Shown here: one piece after another, positions 22,912 through 32,980 of the stretch
Position numbering within the stretch: position 1 is the first letter of the stretch
How the letters are laid out: each line of letters begins with the position of its first letter
NCBI RefSeq assembly: GCF_963668475.1
Contig: NZ_OY764544.1
Span: forward strand, 2,604,001-2,668,000
Direction: 5' to 3'
Length of the DNA: 64,000 nt
Origin: an uncultured Methanospirillum sp.
GTDB lineage: Archaea; Halobacteriota; Methanomicrobia; Methanomicrobiales; Methanospirillaceae
The notes under the pieces: model-generated
What the model was told of the DNA's origin: nothing
The model's input: the letters and a program-made list of their open reading frames with translations, nothing else
The model's database searches: none
Made by a program: the position numbers and the translations under genes

Positions 22912-23394
22912 TTAATTGGATTTTGCTTGATTTTTATCATTGGCTTTCCACATTTTCTCTTTGGTTTCTTTAGAAAACGAATCATATTGCTCTTTAGAAA
23001 TTTTTCCTTCTTTCCATCTATGGAGGCATGCTGTGTCAGCAGCGTCATACTTGATGACCGCAACACCATACTTCCCTAATGATTCAAAATTTTCAGCCAT
23101 GTGAATCAAAGAGTAATAATCGTTAGGATCAATTTCGACAATTCGTGAATATGCAATATTCGATTCTTCATATTTGCCCAAATTAGATTGACAATAAGCT
23201 CTCCCACGAAGAGCATCTACATTTTTGGGTTCAGCATCAATTATTTTTTGATAAATAACCAATGCGTCGTCATATCTCCCTGAATTTGATAGTTTCTCCG
23301 CTTTTTGATATAAGTCGTTTGTGTTTTCTGTACAACCGGGTATTATGAAAAGCAGAAAGGCCACAAGAATAGCCCAAATAAAAAATCTTCCCAT
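22912..23394 (-). CDS. TPR lipoprotein
   Basis: The ATG at 23394 gives 160 residues with a lipoprotein signal (MGRFFIWAILVAFLLFIIPG then Cys). Three tetratricopeptide-like units follow (NLYQ-type helices: KLSNSGRYDDALVIYQKIID, AYCQSNLGKYEESNIAYSRI, NFESLGKYGVAVIKYDAA). TPRs mediate protein-protein contacts and the protein would sit on the outer face of the membrane. The frame is open further upstream but that part lacks a signal. It is the last gene before the tRNA-Phe att site, so it is formally within the element, though it could have been captured host DNA. Confidence 0.65.
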   Translation of the reverse strand: MGRFFIWAILVAFLLFIIPGCTENTNDLYQKAEKLSNSGRYDDALVIYQKIIDAEPKNVDALRGRAYCQSNLGKYEESNIAYSRIVEIDPNDYYSLIHMAENFESLGKYGVAVIKYDAADTACLHRWKEGKISKEQYDSFSKETKEKMWKANDKNQAKSN

Positions 23395-23644
23395 TGAAAT
23401 AGTGTTATAGTCATACTTTGTTAAAAATGACTCGATATTTCTTTTCGGAAAGCATCCCTGATATTGGGATTGTTTCAAAAAGTGTATGTAATTAAGGTTA
23501 GTTGGAAATAGAGTAGCCTCAAATGGCGCTATTGTAAAGAATTGAGTAGTATTCAGATTCTCTTACTACACTTATTGACTATTCTGAAAAGAATTACTTT
23601 GTTTCTCTTACAAAATACACAAGAGCATTAGAAAAAGGTAGTAG

Positions 23645-23666
23645 TGCCCCAGCCCGGATTTGAACC
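23645..23666. other. attR within the tRNA-Phe gene
   Basis: Same 13-bp core as attL (TGCCCCAGCCCGG at 23645-23657) within the intact tRNA-Phe 3' end, followed by the imperfectly matching ATTTGAACC. Confidence 0.7.
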
Positions 23667-23718
23667 GGGGACAACCAGATCTTCAGTCTGGCGCTCTCCC
23701 AGTCTGAGCTACTGAGGC
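23645..23718 (-). tRNA. tRNA-Phe (anticodon GAA)
   Basis: The minus strand folds as a cloverleaf. The 7-bp acceptor stem GCCTCAG pairs with CTGGGGC, the anticodon stem is CCAGA/TCTGG with loop CTGAAGA (anticodon GAA), and the T-arm is CCCCGGTTCAAATCCGGGG with a conserved GTTCAAATC loop. CCA is not encoded. Its 3' end is the attachment site of the integrated element to its left, and the gene was left intact. Positions 23645-23657 serve as attR. Confidence 0.92.
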
Positions 23719-23826
23719 GCGACTATACAGATACTCACTCTGCATTAATATATTTGTCGATATCGTCTGATGGAGGGATCATCAAATCGCTCGTATTATC
23801 TGGTTCAGAAACCAGAAATTATTGTA

Positions 23827-24798
23827 ATGTTCTTCAGAAAGCGGAAGAATGGGCCTGATATTGCATCCATATCTGCAGACATAGCCCTTCGGACCGCACA
23901 TATCGTTCATCTCACCCACAATGACTTTGATGCCGTCGGCGCCGATGCCGTGCATCGCATGAGATTCCGGAAAGAAGGTGTTGTAACACTCTGGAGCTCG
24001 GTCGGTAAATTCCCGATGTACCTGGAGATAATATCCCAGATTGCAGGGAACGGAGACACATTGAGTATCAGTGATCTCTCATACCGCCGTGGTGTAGAAC
24101 AACATCTTCGGAAGATCAAACAGAAAGGATGGAGGATCGAGTGGCGGGACCATCATCGCTGGAACGAAGATGAGATCGGTCTCATCCGCAAGATCGTAGA
24201 TCACCTGCATATCGATACCGGGAGATGTGCCTGTGGAATCTGTACTGTTGATCTGGCACCTGAAGATGTCATTGCCGAGGAGATTGCACTGGTTGTCTGT
24301 GATTATGATCTCTGGAAGCAGAAAGATCCCAGATCAGCAGTTCTCGGACTCATTCTTCAGAGGGCGAAGAACCGTGAGCATGTCCGTGATATGCTGATGA
24401 TGGGTGTGTTTGATGACAAACAGATAAGAAGCGAGTACGAGGACATCATGCGGGAGATGCAGAAGGTAATGAACCGGACCCTACGTGCTGCGAGTGTTCT
24501 TGGCACAAAGTACAGAATGGCCGTAAGCCCGATGTACGGATATCCGAGTGAGACTGCCGCATTCCTGCGTAAGGAACTGAAGTCTGATATTGAGGTCCTG
24601 GTTTCAGAGTCTGGAAAGTTCTCCATCCGGTCTGTTCCCCCGATAAGCCACCTTATTGCCCGGGAGTTTGGTGGCGGAGGCCATCCCCATGCAGCAGGTG
24701 GGTTTTTCAGATTTACCCTCTGGGACAAGATACTTCTCAGGATAGTAAAAAAGAACAGGCACTTTCAGAAGATATCTGAAGTCGCCGAACGTCAATAA
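23827..24798 (+). CDS. DHH-family phosphoesterase
   Basis: This protein of about 323 residues has the DHH pattern: LTHNDFDAVGADA (D-x-D-A-like start), RDHHRWNED (the DHH triad) and a C-terminal DHHA1 nucleic-acid-type motif FGGGGHPHAAGG. Such enzymes hydrolyse nucleic-acid ends, pyrophosphate or cyclic dinucleotides; the substrate here is not fixed by sequence. The frame is open from 23770, but the first 19 codons are unlike a conserved start, so the ATG at 23827 is taken. It is the first core gene right of the tRNA-Phe element. Confidence 0.8.
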   Translation: MFFRKRKNGPDIASISADIALRTAHIVHLTHNDFDAVGADAVHRMRFRKEGVVTLWSSVGKFPMYLEIISQIAGNGDTLSISDLSYRRGVEQHLRKIKQKGWRIEWRDHHRWNEDEIGLIRKIVDHLHIDTGRCACGICTVDLAPEDVIAEEIALVVCDYDLWKQKDPRSAVLGLILQRAKNREHVRDMLMMGVFDDKQIRSEYEDIMREMQKVMNRTLRAASVLGTKYRMAVSPMYGYPSETAAFLRKELKSDIEVLVSESGKFSIRSVPPISHLIAREFGGGGHPHAAGGFFRFTLWDKILLRIVKKNRHFQKISEVAERQ

Positions 24799-24808
24799 TT
24801 CCCCTTCA

Positions 24809-25588
24809 TCAATCAGAGGGGATCGTTGTTGTTGCATCTTCGGCAATACGACTCCAGTAATGCCCCTCTGATCCCGTACCATATCCCCCCACCTGAATCC
24901 GATCCGGGTCCAGGTGCTTCAGTGCTTTTTTAAACCCCTCCTCATCGGAATCCACAAGGATGAGGGTCCTGATATCATACTGATCGACGAGGTCATCTAA
25001 GAACTGAACCCGGCTGCAGGTCAGAGCAATCGTACTCTGAAATTCGAGAAGACCTGCCTGCACTCCAAGAGACCCGTCTGGTATAACAAAAAAAGTCTTT
25101 TGTGAGGAGAGGTATTCAGTCTCTATCGGACTGACCTCTTTAGCATGAAGGATATGGCCGGCAATATTCTTGTCCCGCATGCTTCTGAGCACCTTCGCGT
25201 AGACCTCGCAAAAATCGGCAGAAGCCTCTTCATCTGCCAGGTCAGGGCATCCTGGCAGAAGGCCCGGTGATGGGAGAACTGATCTCACTGACCCTGCAGT
25301 TTTGGTCATAACCTGTGCATCCGCCTCGAACACTGATGTGTTTACATGACACCCTTCAGAAGAGCAGCCAAGTGCCTCCTCAAATCGGGCCTGCATATAC
25401 CTCCCTCCTCCTGCCGGAGAAGTTATCCCGGCATCAACCTGCAGTTTGAGGGATCTGGTAAGATAGTAGGATATCAGATCTGCTTCCTTACCCTTCATCG
25501 CTCTGATAAACCCGGTGAGTTCTTGTATATCCGGCTGATCGGGCTCTGATCCGAGAGATGTCGTTTTAAACCGGATTTTTTTAGCCAT
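24809..25588 (-). CDS. Conserved archaeal protein of unknown function
   Basis: This 259-residue protein (MAKKIRFKTTSLGSEPDQPD, later HILHAKEVSPIETEYLSSQK, FVIPDGSLGVQAGLLEFQS) has a beta/alpha pattern with conserved-looking residues such as CSRVQFLDDLVDQYD and VDSDEEGFKKAL near the C-terminus. I do not recognise a family. It is divergent from metG, whose start lies 43 bp away, and convergent with the DHH gene, whose stop is 10 bp away. No signal or membrane segment is present. Confidence 0.6.
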   Translation of the reverse strand: MAKKIRFKTTSLGSEPDQPDIQELTGFIRAMKGKEADLISYYLTRSLKLQVDAGITSPAGGGRYMQARFEEALGCSSEGCHVNTSVFEADAQVMTKTAGSVRSVLPSPGLLPGCPDLADEEASADFCEVYAKVLRSMRDKNIAGHILHAKEVSPIETEYLSSQKTFFVIPDGSLGVQAGLLEFQSTIALTCSRVQFLDDLVDQYDIRTLILVDSDEEGFKKALKHLDPDRIQVGGYGTGSEGHYWSRIAEDATTTIPSD

Positions 25589-25631
25589 TTCTAATGATCT
25601 TATTTATAATATCAATCCCAAAAATGTAGTG

Positions 25632-27623
25632 ATGAACAGCCGGCCTCTGCTAGTTACTTGTGGACTGCCATACACCAACGGTCCATGTCATCTCGGGCAT
25701 CTCCGGACTTATGTTCCAGCCGATTTTTACGTGCGGTTCATGCGGAGAAAAGGGGAGCGTGCAGTCTTTGTCTGTGGTTCTGATAACCACGGGACACCGA
25801 TTGTTGTCAGTGCTGAAGCAGAGGGTGTCACGCCACGGGTGATCTCTGAGCGCTATCATGCCCACTTTGCAGAGACCTTCAAACGCATGAATATTCACTT
25901 TGATCACTTCGGAATGACCGATGACCCGGCTACGCACGCTCGTACCACACATATTGTGAACCGGTTGATCAAAGCAGGCCATGTCTACCCCAAAGTTATC
26001 CAACAGGCGTACTGCCCCAAGTGTAAAAAGTTCCTGCCTGACAGGTACCTTGAGGGAATCTGCCCGCACTGCAGCAAACCTGCACGGGGAGATGAGTGTG
26101 ATCAGGGGTGCGGGAAGCACCTGGAACCCGGTGAACTGCTTAAGCCGACCTGCAAGATATGCGGAACTGCTGCCGAATTCAGGGAGCAGGAGCACTTCTT
26201 CTTCAGGCTCTCCTCCTTTCAGGATTACCTCAAGAATTTTCTGAAAGATCTCAAAGGAACAGACAATGCCATCAACTATGCCCTCGGCTGGGTCAATGAG
26301 GAACTCCGCGACTGGTGTATAACCCGGACCCTGGAATGGGGAACAAAGTTCCCGGGTCGTGATGATCTGGTTGTGTATGTCTGGGTTGATGCCCCGATCG
26401 GGTACATCGGGTTCACCGAGGAATGGGCAGAGGAGACCGGTTCAGACTGGAAAGACTTCTGGTGCGAGGACAAAGCACAGATTACCCACTTCATCGGGCA
26501 GGATATCACCTATCATCACTGTGTCTTCTGGCCGGCAATGCTGAAGGGTGCAGGATACGGGAAACCGTACGCAGTGGTTGCATCAGGCATGGTCAAGATC
26601 GACGATCACAAGTTTTCAAAGTCACGAGGGTATGTGGTCTGGACCAACGATGATTACCTGGATCAGGGTCTTCCAAGCGATTACCTGCGGTATTACATCC
26701 TCACCTATACCAGTCATACCAAGGAGATGAACTTCTCCTGGAAGTTATTTTTGGAGCGGGTGAACTCTGAAGTGGTGAATACCCTCGGTAACTTCGTGTA
26801 CCGTTCGCTTCACCTCTCCCACAAACAGTTTGGCGGAATACCGGATGTCCCCGTTGATCCGTCAGTACAAGAGAAGATTGCTGAAACCCTTGACACGGTC
26901 TCAACCCTGGTTGAGTCATACGACTTTAAGGGTGCAGTTGATGCCATCCTTGCACTTGCAGCGTATGGCAACACCTATGTGCAGACCAATGAGCCATGGA
27001 AACTAGCCAAGACTGATCTCTCTGCAATGGCCCGGGTGATGCGGAACTCTCTCCAGATATCAAAGGCTCTTACCCTGCTAATAGAACCGGTTATGCCTGA
27101 CCGGGCAGAAAAACTCTGGACACAACTGGGCATGACCACTCCTCTTGCCAAGGCAGGGTTTGATGAAGCCCTGGTAGACCTGGTGCCAGGATCAGTTCCA
27201 CAACCGACAATACTGTTTGAGAAACTGGATGAGAAGAGGATCAATATTCTTGATGTTGAGTTTAGGCAACGAATCGATGCTCTTACAGCAGCACCTCAAC
27301 CTGATAATCAGATCAGTATCGATGAGTTTGCCAAAGTTGAACTCAAAACAGGGAGAGTAATATCAGCAGAATCTGTGCCTAAATCCAGCAAACTTCTGAA
27401 GTTACAGGTCGGGTTCGGATCTGAAACCAGACAGATCGTCAGTGGAATTGCCCAGTTCTACAAACCTGAGGAACTTGTAGGAAAGGACGTCATTGTGGTG
27501 ATGAATCTCAAGCCAGCCAAAATTTTCGGTATAGAAAGTAATGGGATGATCCTTGCAGCAGGCGATGAGGCATCTCTCCTTGTTCCGTTAAAACAGGTGG
27601 AGCCCGGAACAAAGATCAGATAA
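25632..27623 (+). CDS. metG: Methionyl-tRNA synthetase with C-terminal tRNA-binding domain
   Basis: This is a 663-residue class I synthetase charging tRNA-Met. It shows the HIGH-type motif NGPCHLGHLRTY, a zinc-knuckle insertion with multiple CxxC pairs (CPKCKKF, CPHCSKP, CDQGCGK, CKIC), the KMSKS-type motif DHKFSKSRGY and an OB-fold Trbp111-like C-terminus (FAKVELKTGRVISAESVPKS, LKPAKIFGIESNGMILA). The ATG at 25632 is used, one codon after a GTG. The length is normal for archaeal enzymes with a fused EMAP-like domain. It is divergently arranged with the gene at 24809-25588, so the two share a promoter region. Confidence 0.95.
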   Translation: MNSRPLLVTCGLPYTNGPCHLGHLRTYVPADFYVRFMRRKGERAVFVCGSDNHGTPIVVSAEAEGVTPRVISERYHAHFAETFKRMNIHFDHFGMTDDPATHARTTHIVNRLIKAGHVYPKVIQQAYCPKCKKFLPDRYLEGICPHCSKPARGDECDQGCGKHLEPGELLKPTCKICGTAAEFREQEHFFFRLSSFQDYLKNFLKDLKGTDNAINYALGWVNEELRDWCITRTLEWGTKFPGRDDLVVYVWVDAPIGYIGFTEEWAEETGSDWKDFWCEDKAQITHFIGQDITYHHCVFWPAMLKGAGYGKPYAVVASGMVKIDDHKFSKSRGYVVWTNDDYLDQGLPSDYLRYYILTYTSHTKEMNFSWKLFLERVNSEVVNTLGNFVYRSLHLSHKQFGGIPDVPVDPSVQEKIAETLDTVSTLVESYDFKGAVDAILALAAYGNTYVQTNEPWKLAKTDLSAMARVMRNSLQISKALTLLIEPVMPDRAEKLWTQLGMTTPLAKAGFDEALVDLVPGSVPQPTILFEKLDEKRINILDVEFRQRIDALTAAPQPDNQISIDEFAKVELKTGRVISAESVPKSSKLLKLQVGFGSETRQIVSGIAQFYKPEELVGKDVIVVMNLKPAKIFGIESNGMILAAGDEASLLVPLKQVEPGTKIR

Positions 27624-27638
27624 TCAGATACTTTTTAA

Positions 27639-28121
27639 TTATCCATTCAGAGCCTTCAGACTCTGGATCATCTTTTCTCTGACTGCCTGATCAGGCTCAC
27701 GGGCCAGTGCTGATTTAATCTCTTTTCCTGCGACAGGTTCACCAATTGAAGCCAGTCCTGTTGCTGCAATGCCTCTCGTGTACTGGTGTTCATCACCCAG
27801 CAGGCGGATTAGGGTAGGAACTGCTTTGACATCTCTGATCATTCCGAGAGCCTTTGCAGCCATGTACCTGGCGTGGTCCTTCTCATCATCACAGGTCTGG
27901 ATAAGCTCCTGAACTGCTATGTCAGCCCTGAGAAGACCGAGCGTTTCAGCAGCCCGGTATCTGATCCTCCAGTCTGGATCTTTCAGAAGTTTCACAAGAG
28001 GTTCTGTTGCCTCTTCCCCATGCAGGACAATCTTCTGAACTGTAGCAGCCCTCTGTTCTTTTTCAGGATGGTGTAACCCCTGGATCAGAACGGCCATCTG
28101 ATCGGTTGAATTGGAACTCAT
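27639..28121 (-). CDS. HEAT-repeat (PBS lyase-type) protein
   Basis: The ATG at 28121 gives 160 residues made of HEAT-like repeats, each with the pattern D-W-x-I-R-Y-x-A-A-x-x-L-G, e.g. PLVKLLKDPDWRIRYRAAET, LGLLRADIAVQELIQ, DEKDHARYMAAKALGMI and DEHQYTRGIAATGLASI. PBS-lyase HEAT proteins are scaffolds in archaea with variable partners. It lacks a signal and is probably cytoplasmic. The frame continues upstream to 28367 but that overlaps the secreted protein gene. It follows that gene in the same direction with only a 10-bp gap. Confidence 0.85.
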   Translation of the reverse strand: MSSNSTDQMAVLIQGLHHPEKEQRAATVQKIVLHGEEATEPLVKLLKDPDWRIRYRAAETLGLLRADIAVQELIQTCDDEKDHARYMAAKALGMIRDVKAVPTLIRLLGDEHQYTRGIAATGLASIGEPVAGKEIKSALAREPDQAVREKMIQSLKALNG

Positions 28122-28131
28122 GAAAAAAGGT

Positions 28132-28959
28132 TCAGGTGGTCGAGGTGTATCCGACCGTCTGTGCAAGGTCGAATAATCCACGTGCCTGTGTATTCTGTCT
28201 GTCGTAGATCTTGGTGGTTGTATTTGTGGAAGATGGATCTTTGCCGTAGGTCTCAAAGTTTGTATCCTGATAGACTGAAGCTGAACCGGTTGCCAGCTTG
28301 TCTTTGGTATCAGTGTCAAGACCCTGAGCATCGAAGGCATACCGCAGATTGACTGGTGTCTTCGCATCTGCAGATATCATTCTTCCACCCATCTGTGTGA
28401 CAGCAGCAACTTCTTTGACGTCCATCAGACTGCCCGCGCTGACGTATCCGCCAAATCCTGCTGCTCCACCAGATCCGGATGCAAACACACATTTCACTTC
28501 AGTATTGTTGGAAGTACCCCTTCCGTACTGAGTGATTGTTCCCTGCTCATCGTAGAGCATCTGACCACCTTCGCTCTCATTGGCAAGGTAATTGATTGTG
28601 TGTCTGACTCCCAGGTTATCGGTTCCCTGCGATGCATTTGAACCGTCCATGCTGAAGTCTTTCGTGTACCTGGTAGTACCGTATGCTGCAAGCGTGTTTT
28701 CCCGGTATGTGGTATCTGTCCTGACTTCATCCCCGTGCAGGGTTGCAGAGTTCAGATTACCCTCAGGTGTATTCGTCTGCTCCCACTCCATGTCATGATC
28801 GACAACAAGGGTGCCAATACAGGTGGCATCAATCGTTGTTGTGAGACCTGTCTGATCATAGAGTGCAGACGTCGGCCGTATCGCTGCTGCAATCCCTGGC
28901 AGGATAAATAGGCCAACCATGAGCAAGGCGAGAAGCCTGCTCCACTCCCTTTTATTCAT
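28132..28959 (-). CDS. Secreted Asn/Thr-rich surface protein
   Basis: This is about 275 residues with a signal peptide (RLLALLMVGLFILPGIAAAI) and a beta-rich mature part rich in Thr, Asn and Gly, with many potential N-glycosylation sites (NESE, NTTT, NNTE). No catalytic motif. Such proteins are common surface components in Methanomicrobiales and would be substrates for the AglB oligosaccharyltransferase at 57600-60143. The start could also be the ATG at 28974 or 28989. The HEAT protein follows closely, hinting at co-transcription without clear functional logic. Confidence 0.65.
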   Translation of the reverse strand: MNKREWSRLLALLMVGLFILPGIAAAIRPTSALYDQTGLTTTIDATCIGTLVVDHDMEWEQTNTPEGNLNSATLHGDEVRTDTTYRENTLAAYGTTRYTKDFSMDGSNASQGTDNLGVRHTINYLANESEGGQMLYDEQGTITQYGRGTSNNTEVKCVFASGSGGAAGFGGYVSAGSLMDVKEVAAVTQMGGRMISADAKTPVNLRYAFDAQGLDTDTKDKLATGSASVYQDTNFETYGKDPSSTNTTTKIYDRQNTQARGLFDLAQTVGYTSTT

Positions 28960-29145
28960 TCTTATCAACCCCATCAGATGTCTGGCCATCTAATCCCAGA
29001 TTATAACTGGACAGGAACATTTTGTCTGTCATAGATATATATTTTCCTTATTCGCATGGAGGAAATAAGGGAAAATCCGGGCTATAATTAATAAATAATA
29101 TAATATCGATGAGATTAAAAAAGGAGTGATGCGGTTGGGTTCAGG

Positions 29146-31341
29146 TTACGCGAGGTAATCTGATGCTTTAGGCATCTCTTCTTTGAGACCCTTGCGCTTG
29201 CGGATCTCAAGAACAACTTCCTTGACCATACCGGCTGGAACAAGTTCAAACCCTGCGAACTCCTGGTTCCACATGGCACGTCCTTCAGTTGCGGACCGGA
29301 CGTCACCAGCAAATCCAAAGAGTTCTGCAACCGGTGCCTTACCGACAACGGTGATGGTATCTCCTTCGCTGGTCATGTCAAAGACCTGACCACGGCGGCT
29401 CTGGATCTGGGCGGTTGCTCCACCCATGTAGTCCTGTGGAACAGTGATGTGCAGTTTCTGCATTGGTTCAAGGAGTGAGTCGTTTCCAAGGAGAAGACCT
29501 GCCTTGATTGCACTTCTTACTGCAGGAATGACCTGGGCAGGACCACGGTGAATTGCATCCTCGTGGAGCTTGACATCAACAAGTTTCATCAGAAGGTTCT
29601 GGACCGGCTCGTCTGCAAGCGGACCACCGTCGAGTGCCTCATGGATACCTTCGATGATAAGTTCCATGGTCTCATTGAGGTACTGAATACCCTTGGTCAT
29701 ATCAAGGAGCATATTGGTGCCATAAATGTCCTTGACATTCTTGGCCTCATCCTTCTCGAATCCTGCCTTGACCATCGCGTCACGACGCTCAAGTTGTTCC
29801 AGGTTCATCGAGATCTCATGGTTCTTGATCAACTCAACAACATGATCGGGCATCGGTTCGAGAATGAAGTAGAACCTGTTGTGGCGGTTTGGAGACTTTC
29901 CTTCAACAGCGCTCTCGAGCTTGTTGACTATGGTCTCACGGTACACCACGATAGGCTCTGAAGTGACGATCTCCACGTTTTTATCACGCTTGATACGTCC
30001 GGTGATGATCTCCAGGTGGAGTTCTCCCATTCCTGCGATGAGGTGTTCACCAGTCTCTTCATTGATGTTGACACGAAGGGTTGGATCTTCCTTGGCGACC
30101 TGCCTGAGCACTTCAACCAGTTTTGGGAGATCCTTCATGTTCTTTGCTTCAACAGCAACAGTGACGACAGGCTCGCTGTAGTGTTCGAGTGACTCGAACG
30201 GGGTCATATCCATCAGACTTGATACAGTTGATCCGACAACTGCGTCTTTCAGACCGGTGACTGCAGCGATGTTTCCTGCAAAGAGTTCAGGAACCTCAAC
30301 ACGGGTCGGGCCCATGAAGATACCAACCTGTTGAAGGCGGTTTACCTTCTTGGCGGATTGCATGACGTAGACTTCGTCTCCACGCTTGAGTTTTCCACCG
30401 AACAGACGCCCGGTTGCAACTTCTCCTGCGTGTGGGTCAAAGGATATGTCAGTCACCATCATGCAGCTTGGTGCATTAGGGTCACAGTTGTACATACCCT
30501 TGCCTTCGGGTGAGTTGATATCTCCGTGCCAGATCACACCTACACGCCTCTTCTGCGCTTCCAGCGGATTTGGCAGGAATGTTACGACCATATCAAGGAT
30601 AACCTCACAAAGCGGGCTCTTCTTTGCGAGCTCTTTCATCTCACCAGCCTTGCAGTGGTCATATACATCCTTGAATGAGATTCCACTCTTCTTCATGTAT
30701 GGGACAGAGATTGCCCAGTTGTAGAGTGCAGATCCGAATGCAACGGTTCCCTGTGCAGCATCGAGTTTCCACCCGTTGTTGTACATCTCCTCGTTCATTC
30801 CCTTGATGAGCTTGTTGACCTTGTCGATCACTTTTCCGAGGCGGATCTGCATCTCCATCTCGTCAACCTGCAACTCATTGATAAGCCGGTCAACCTTGTT
30901 GATGAACAGAACTGGCTTTACCCGCTCTTTGAGTGCCTGACGAAGAACAGTCTCGGTCTGTGGCATGGTACCTTCTACCGCGTCCACAAGCACGACTGCT
31001 CCGTCGACTGCACGCATGGCACGGGTGACATCTCCACCAAAGTCCACGTGACCCGGGGTATCAATCATGTTGATGAGATACTCCTTGCCCTCGTACTCGT
31101 GGACCATTGAGACGTTTGAAGCATCGATGGTGATCCCACGTGCCTGTTCTTCTTCATCAGAGTCCATCCAACAGGCTTTCCCTGCAAGATCCTCACTGAT
31201 AATTCCTGCTCCTGCCAGGAGGTTATCAGACATGGTTGTCTTCCCGTGATCAATGTGGGCGACGATACCGATGTTCCTGATATGGTCCGGCTGGTTCATG
31301 AGCTGCGTGACGCGCTCAACCGTTTTCTTCCCTCGGCTCAT
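29146..31341 (-). CDS. fusA: Translation elongation factor aEF-2
   Basis: This 731-residue GTPase is EF-2 for ribosome translocation. It has G1 [12 protein letters not shown], the G2/G3 region [11 protein letters not shown] and [13 protein letters not shown]4 INKVDR, and the C-terminal diphthamide loop [13 protein letters not shown] with its conserved histidine, which marks it as archaeal/eukaryotic-type. The length is standard. It follows rps7 in the str-type operon (rps12-rps7-fusA), with no tuf or rps10 gene immediately downstream in this window, where the next gene is unrelated. Confidence 0.97.
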   Translation of the reverse strand: MSRGKKTVERVTQLMNQPDHIRNIGIVAHIDHGKTTMSDNLLAGAGIISEDLAGKACWMDSDEEEQARGITIDASNVSMVHEYEGKEYLINMIDTPGHVDFGGDVTRAMRAVDGAVVLVDAVEGTMPQTETVLRQALKERVKPVLFINKVDRLINELQVDEMEMQIRLGKVIDKVNKLIKGMNEEMYNNGWKLDAAQGTVAFGSALYNWAISVPYMKKSGISFKDVYDHCKAGEMKELAKKSPLCEVILDMVVTFLPNPLEAQKRRVGVIWHGDINSPEGKGMYNCDPNAPSCMMVTDISFDPHAGEVATGRLFGGKLKRGDEVYVMQSAKKVNRLQQVGIFMGPTRVEVPELFAGNIAAVTGLKDAVVGSTVSSLMDMTPFESLEHYSEPVVTVAVEAKNMKDLPKLVEVLRQVAKEDPTLRVNINEETGEHLIAGMGELHLEIITGRIKRDKNVEIVTSEPIVVYRETIVNKLESAVEGKSPNRHNRFYFILEPMPDHVVELIKNHEISMNLEQLERRDAMVKAGFEKDEAKNVKDIYGTNMLLDMTKGIQYLNETMELIIEGIHEALDGGPLADEPVQNLLMKLVDVKLHEDAIHRGPAQVIPAVRSAIKAGLLLGNDSLLEPMQKLHITVPQDYMGGATAQIQSRRGQVFDMTSEGDTITVVGKAPVAELFGFAGDVRSATEGRAMWNQEFAGFELVPAGMVKEVVLEIRKRKGLKEEMPKASDYLA

Positions 31342-31386
31342 ATTACACCTGAAATTCTCTGAAAAAAGTATTGAGAGATATGTTCT

Positions 31387-31974
31387 CTAACGTGCAGACT
31401 TGGCAACACGTTCCCGCTCTTCCCGCTTGCCAACTGAGTAACACTTTGGATCGCCGTTTGCTGCAGCGATCAGTTCATCAGCAAGGGCTGCTGCGACAGG
31501 CTTCTTCTTCTTGTGGCTTGCAGAGTATACCCCTGCTCCGATAAGGCCCACTGAAGTGTTGACACGGCGCATTGGTGCTGTATCGACAGACTTTGGAACA
31601 TTGATTCCTCCGTACTTCAGTCTGACTGATTCTTCACGGGGGCCGGCGTTTGCAACAGCATCAACAAGAACCTCGACCGGGTTCTTCTTGGTCTTCTTGT
31701 TGATGATCTCAAAGGCATCCTTGACAATGCGGATTGCCAGTGTCTTCTTGCCGGTGTTGACCTCAGTCCGCATGAGCTGGTTGATAAGCCGCTCAACGAT
31801 CAGCATGTTTGACTTGTTGAACTCCTGCCTTGTGAGTCTGCCACAGGAATGTGGCACCATCATCGAGGTGAGGTTCACGTATCGTGCAATACCCGGGTCC
31901 TTGATATTGACCTCAGTCACGTCCCACTTGTTAAAAAGGAGGCGTGCCGGGGCCGACGCTGTTTCTTCACTCAT
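31387..31974 (-). CDS. rps7: 30S ribosomal protein S7
   Basis: This 195-residue archaeal S7 contains the conserved [20 protein letters not shown] and [20 protein letters not shown] stretches and a basic tail. S7 nucleates the 30S head by binding 16S rRNA. The ATG at 31974 is chosen because an AGGTG lies about 6 nt upstream; earlier start codons would overlap rps12. It sits between rps12 (5-bp gap) and fusA. Confidence 0.95.
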   Translation of the reverse strand: MSEETASAPARLLFNKWDVTEVNIKDPGIARYVNLTSMMVPHSCGRLTRQEFNKSNMLIVERLINQLMRTEVNTGKKTLAIRIVKDAFEIINKKTKKNPVEVLVDAVANAGPREESVRLKYGGINVPKSVDTAPMRRVNTSVGLIGAGVYSASHKKKKPVAAALADELIAAANGDPKCYSVGKREERERVAKSAR

Positions 31975-31979
31975 CACGT

Positions 31980-32408
31980 TCACCTGCGCGGCTTCTCCTT
32001 CCGCCCTATGACCATCTCATGAAGACAGACATTGTTCACCTTGGTGACCACGTATCTGACCCCTGGGATATCTCCCATTGAACGGCCCAGACGGCCACCG
32101 ATGCCTTCAATCTCGACTTCATCGTGCTCGTCGATGAAGTTGATTGCACCGTCACCAACTGCAAACGCAGAGACCTGACGGCCGTTCTTGATCAGCTGCA
32201 CACGGACACATTTCCGGATTGCTGAGTTTGGCTGCTTGGCTTCAACACCAATCTTCTCAAGAACAATGCCGCGTCCCTGGGGCGCGCCTTCAAGAGGATC
32301 TGATTTTAATTTCAGTCCGCCTGCCGTGCGGGCGAAATGCGGGTCGTGCCAGCGGAATCTATGCCAGTCGCGCTTTAACTTTCGTGCTGCGAATTTTCCC
32401 TGTCCCAT
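31980..32408 (-). CDS. rps12: 30S ribosomal protein S12
   Basis: This 142-residue archaeal S12 begins [20 protein letters not shown] and holds the invariant [19 protein letters not shown] segment, followed by a Gly-rich loop. It acts in decoding at the A-site. The ATG at 32408 is the family-consistent start. It heads the rps12-rps7-fusA operon, and its promoter lies in the 158-bp spacer shared with the divergent queD. In many archaea rpoA2/nusA/rpl30e genes precede rps12; they are not here. Confidence 0.95.
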   Translation of the reverse strand: MGQGKFAARKLKRDWHRFRWHDPHFARTAGGLKLKSDPLEGAPQGRGIVLEKIGVEAKQPNSAIRKCVRVQLIKNGRQVSAFAVGDGAINFIDEHDEVEIEGIGGRLGRSMGDIPGVRYVVTKVNNVCLHEMVIGRKEKPRR

Positions 32409-32566
32409 TACATCACTCTGTAAAAATTTCGACGGAAACACCGGGTATCGGTGAGGTTTTGTCCAAATGCACGACAGATGCGTATTACCGTGCTAAGTTT
32501 GAAACCTGTCTGTATACGTTACCCCTTATGCAATATAATAGTTGTATTCCTGTCTAACATAATGAT

Positions 32567-32980
32567 ATGCAGATCAGGCTCTACAAGGAAGTCTCCTTCG
32601 ATGCCAGTCATCGACTTCTTCACTACCAGGGCAAATGTCACAACCTTCACGGACATCGGTGGAAGGTTGAGATCTGGATCACTGGTAGGACTGATGACCA
32701 GACAAATATTCTGGTTGATTATAATGAGATCAAGCAGGCGGTTCACCGGTATGATCACCAGATCATTCTGAATCAGGACGATCCGATGGTTCCGAGGATA
32801 GAGGAGTTTCATCCTGTGATTACAACTCCCGGGGACCCGACCAGCGAACTCCTGGCAGAACTTATCCGGGACTCAATCGAGGCTGCATATGCTCCGAGTG
32901 GCCGGGATGTCGGGGTTGAGACGATCAGGGTCTGGGAGTCTCCGTCCTGTTATGCAGAGTTGAGGCATGAAGATCGCTGA
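32567..32980 (+). CDS. queD: 6-carboxy-tetrahydropterin synthase (QueD family)
   Basis: This 137-residue PTPS-fold enzyme has the zinc-binding pattern FDASHRLLHYQGKCHNLHGHRW (His, Cys and the two His of the HGH motif) and a glutamate near the C-terminus (GVETIRVWESP). It converts dihydroneopterin triphosphate to 6-carboxy-tetrahydropterin, the first dedicated step to preQ0, used for archaeosine in tRNA. It overlaps queE by 14 bp, and queC follows, so the preQ0 operon is complete except for GTP cyclohydrolase. Confidence 0.92.
   Translation: MQIRLYKEVSFDASHRLLHYQGKCHNLHGHRWKVEIWITGRTDDQTNILVDYNEIKQAVHRYDHQIILNQDDPMVPRIEEFHPVITTPGDPTSELLAELIRDSIEAAYAPSGRDVGVETIRVWESPSCYAELRHEDR

Larger units (their letters stand above)
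11219..23657. mobile_element. Integrated 12.4-kb element in tRNA-Phe, satellite- or plasmid-like
   Basis: The left end carries a 13-bp exact copy of the 3' end of tRNA-Phe (TGCCCCAGCCCGG at 11219-11231, again at 23645-23657), extended by imperfect match. A tyrosine recombinase gene begins right inside the left end. The element contains regulators, a PrimPol-like primase, an ATPase, a small-terminase-like protein, a large terminase in two genes, an accessory pair and an RHH regulator. No capsid, portal, protease or tail gene is recognisable. The tRNA gene is kept intact at the right end. The content suggests an archaeal virus satellite or an integrative plasmid that borrows capsids, which is inference. 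Confidence 0.8.
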
